DNA from: CAYQOX01 sp964419335
GTDB lineage: Bacteria > Hinthialibacterota > Hinthialibacteria > Hinthialibacterales > Hinthialibacteraceae
Direction: 5' to 3'
DNA length: 64,000 nt
Assembly (NCBI GenBank): GCA_964419335.1
Contig: CAYQOX010000011.1
Span: forward strand, 36,358 to 100,357
Shown: positions 61,898 to 64,000 of the stretch, in pieces
Layout: the number at the start of each line of letters is the position of its first letter
Position numbering within the stretch: the first letter of the stretch is position 1
The notes under the pieces: generated by a model
The model's database searches: none
Seen by the model: the letters and a program-made list of their open reading frames with translations, nothing else
Told to the model about the DNA's origin: nothing
Made by a program: the position numbers and the translations under genes

Positions 61898-63668
61898 CAT
61901 TATTTATCCCATACTGCTTTTGCTTCTTATATCCTGTGAAAATCAAGAAGAGCCACCCCCAACAGCGCCTGAACCCAATACATATATTCAATCACAACCT
62001 TCGCCAAATTCCTCAACACCTTCTAAAACCTCAATGATTACCTTCACAAATATAACCGAGCAAGCGGGGATCGATTTTATCCATGAAAACGGCTACTCCC
62101 AGAAAAAATATTTGCCCGAGACTTTAGGCTCCGGTTGTGGTTTCTTTGATTATGACAATGATGGGGATCTCGATCTATTCTTTGTCAATGGCCGCTACTT
62201 TGCACCTGGGCAGGAAAAGGAGCAACCCGCTACCCAGGCGCTGTATCGTAATGATGGAGAAGGGCAATTTACGGATGTAACTGAACAGGCAGGACTTGAT
62301 ATTTCACTTTATGGCATGGGATGCGCCATGGCTGATTATGATGCTGATGGTGATCAGGATCTCTTTATTACCGCGGCGATCGATGGCCAACGTCTGTTTC
62401 AAAACAAGGGTGATGGAACTTTCACTGATGTTACCGAGGAGGCCAATCTTACAACACCAACATGGATCGATGAACAAGGGAAATCCCATCCCTATTGGTC
62501 TACCAGCGCATGCTTCTTGGATTATGATCGTGATGGCTGGCTCGATCTTTTTGTTTGTCATTATGTGGAATGGTCGATTGAAAACGATATCTACACCACC
62601 CGCGAGGGATTAGAGAAATCCTTCACTACGCCTGATTATTATCAAGGGCAATCTTGTCTTCTTTATCGCAATCAAGGGAATGGGACTTTTCAAGATGTGA
62701 CAAAAGAGACGGGGGTTTGGAATCCCGAAGGGAAATCACTTGGGGTAGCCATGGCTGATATTAACCATGATCATGATATTGACCTGGTTATCGCTAATGA
62801 TACCCAACCCAATTATCTTTACCTAAACCAAGAGGGGACTTTTACTGATATCGCACTGACCGCTGGAGTCGCGTATGACGAAAATGGCCGCGCCCGGGCG
62901 GGGATGGGCATTGATCTTGCCTATATTAATCAGCAGCCCACGATTGCGATTGGTAATTTCAGCCATGAGCCTATTTCTTTGTTTACAATGATGAGTGATC
63001 AGTTCTTTGTAGATACTGCCGGGAAACAACGGATTACCCAACCGAGTCTGTTATCGCTTACCTTTGGGCTTGCATTTTTTGATTATGATTTGGATGGATA
63101 TACCGATATGGCGATTGCTAATGGACATATTGAACCTGATATAGAAGAAGTCGAAAATGATGTCCGTTTTGCCCAAGCGCCACAGCTCTTTCACAATCAA
63201 AATAACCAACGTTTTATGGAGATTACAAAACCATTGGGAGAAGACTTTTCACGAATGATGGTCGGTCGTGGGTTGGCGTATGGAGATATAGATGGGGATG
63301 GAGATCTGGATCTCCTCCTTACCTCCAATGGTGGATCACCACGTTTGTTGCGTAATGATAATGCGAGCGAGAAAAATGCATGGATACGCTTCCAACTTCA
63401 GGGAAAAGCGCCAAATCTCGATGCTATCGGTGCGAAAGTCACCCTTCATGCTGAAGATCGGCAATGGACACAAATGGTACGTACTGGTTCATCGTATTTA
63501 AGTCAACATGAAAAAACCCTTACTTTTGGTTTAGGCAGTCTTCATACAATCGAAAAAGCCAATATTGTTTGGCCAGATGGAACGGAACAAGAAATATCGG
63601 ATACAGCGCAACTGGTTTTGAATAAAACGCATATTATCCAGCACCCTGTTACAACGACATCCGAATGA
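61887..63668 (+). CDS. CRTAC1-type FG-GAP/ASPIC-UnbV lipoprotein
   Basis: 593 residues. Lipobox LLLISC (Cys17), a Pro/Ser/Thr linker, then repeated calcium-binding FG-GAP/VCBS blades (FFDYDNDGDLDLFFVNG, ADYDADGDQDLFIT, LDYDRDGWLDLFV, YGDIDGDGDLDLLLT) forming a beta-propeller. An ASPIC/UnbV domain ends it (DAIGAKVTL, GSSYLSQHEKTLTFGLG). Such proteins are exported and often sit next to multihaem cytochromes in Planctomycetes and relatives; their job is unknown. The overlap with the cytochrome gene points to a complex. Confidence 0.9.
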   Translation: MKNNIIYPILLLLLISCENQEEPPPTAPEPNTYIQSQPSPNSSTPSKTSMITFTNITEQAGIDFIHENGYSQKKYLPETLGSGCGFFDYDNDGDLDLFFVNGRYFAPGQEKEQPATQALYRNDGEGQFTDVTEQAGLDISLYGMGCAMADYDADGDQDLFITAAIDGQRLFQNKGDGTFTDVTEEANLTTPTWIDEQGKSHPYWSTSACFLDYDRDGWLDLFVCHYVEWSIENDIYTTREGLEKSFTTPDYYQGQSCLLYRNQGNGTFQDVTKETGVWNPEGKSLGVAMADINHDHDIDLVIANDTQPNYLYLNQEGTFTDIALTAGVAYDENGRARAGMGIDLAYINQQPTIAIGNFSHEPISLFTMMSDQFFVDTAGKQRITQPSLLSLTFGLAFFDYDLDGYTDMAIANGHIEPDIEEVENDVRFAQAPQLFHNQNNQRFMEITKPLGEDFSRMMVGRGLAYGDIDGDGDLDLLLTSNGGSPRLLRNDNASEKNAWIRFQLQGKAPNLDAIGAKVTLHAEDRQWTQMVRTGSSYLSQHEKTLTFGLGSLHTIEKANIVWPDGTEQEISDTAQLVLNKTHIIQHPVTTTSE

Positions 63669-64000
63669 CCGTATATAAATGTAAAGACCATTTCATTCAA
63701 TACATGATTACTCAATCATGAAACGGATCGTATGTTTTCCAAACCTAACAGAAGTACTCCCTAAATTTACTTTACATGGATTTCACCATGTATTGTTGTT
63801 TTCGTGTGGTATCTCGATAAGTTCTACAATTTGTGATTAATTATGGACAACGTTCCTATGAATGCGTTTGTGTGGAGATATGGATCACTTTATGGTAGAC
63901 TTTTTTTTTATAAACAATAGAATTACGTCTTAAAGCTTATTTGTAATAAACAACGGCTAGTGTATGGAAAATTTATTCGATTTTATCTTGACTGTCAAGA
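63669..64000. other. Non-coding tail of the window
   Basis: About 330 AT-rich bases with no credible ORF. It contains a 7-bp inverted repeat (CATGATT-ACTC-AATCATG, 63703-63720) and the hairpin listed below. Nothing else recognised. Confidence 0.5.
63773..63804 (+). terminator. Weak terminator candidate after the CRTAC1-type gene
   Basis: TACATGG (63773-63779) pairs with CCATGTA (63786-63792), 6-nt loop, followed by TTGTTGTTTTC. AT-rich stem, so low strength. Confidence 0.4.

Overview
The window is about 64 kb of moderately AT-rich bacterial chromosome. It holds roughly 50 protein genes, one tRNA-Asp gene and no insertion sequence, prophage or CRISPR array that I can see. The cell is Gram-negative: it encodes LptF/LptG, a Pal-type OmpA protein, lipoproteins and exported enzymes. 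Three scattered pseudopilins with nearly the same N-terminus, Tat-exported Gfo/Idh/MocA oxidoreductases, a sulfatase, GH127 and CotH proteins, and a CRTAC1 (FG-GAP/ASPIC) protein together fit the Planctomycetes/Lentisphaerae/Hydrogenedentota/Sumerlaeota kind of bacterium. No marker in the window settles the phylum, so that placement is inference.

Layout. 1-12.5 kb: end of a membrane glycosyltransferase-like gene, an entericidin-like small lipoprotein behind a larger lipoprotein, a nucleoside-type MFS permease, a DUF5989 protein, DNA polymerase III delta-prime, an M15 peptidase, a pseudopilin, a GH127 enzyme and a CotH-like protein. 12.5-22.1 kb: a GntP permease, a sugar isomerase/epimerase, two Gfo/Idh/MocA oxidoreductases, a second pseudopilin, a beta-CASP nuclease, a nitroreductase and a DJ-1/PfpI protein. 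This block has the opposite GC skew to its flanks. 22.1-31.3 kb: an MBL hydrolase, a cohesin-like secreted protein, tRNA-Asp, a PilZ-like protein, mutM-moeA, a polyprenyl synthetase, and a histidine kinase downstream of a PhnD-like binding protein. 31.2-37.3 kb: a long non-coding leader, an RpoD-type sigma factor, a membrane protein, a sulfatase and a methyltransferase.

37.4-46.7 kb is the most striking region: a complete Wsp-type chemosensory operon (MCP, CheW, CheR-TPR, Cys-rich CheW, hybrid CheA, CheB). Its final gene keeps a WspR-like receiver, but the diguanylate cyclase is replaced by a SpoIIE/PP2C phosphatase. The likely output is therefore partner-switching (anti-sigma control) rather than c-di-GMP. 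Immediately after come a lone receiver and an NtrB/NtrC-like pair on the other strand, then Pal. In the gap that follows I see a sigma-54 promoter (GG-N10-GC) about 35 bp ahead of an orphan intrinsic terminator. Together they define a roughly 70-nt CU-rich RNA with an anti-Shine-Dalgarno loop, a candidate new small RNA.

51.3-64 kb: a radical SAM protein, a GT39-like membrane protein, ilvD, lptF-lptG, a third pseudopilin, and a membrane-anchored pentaheme cytochrome with TPRs that overlaps a CRTAC1-type lipoprotein.
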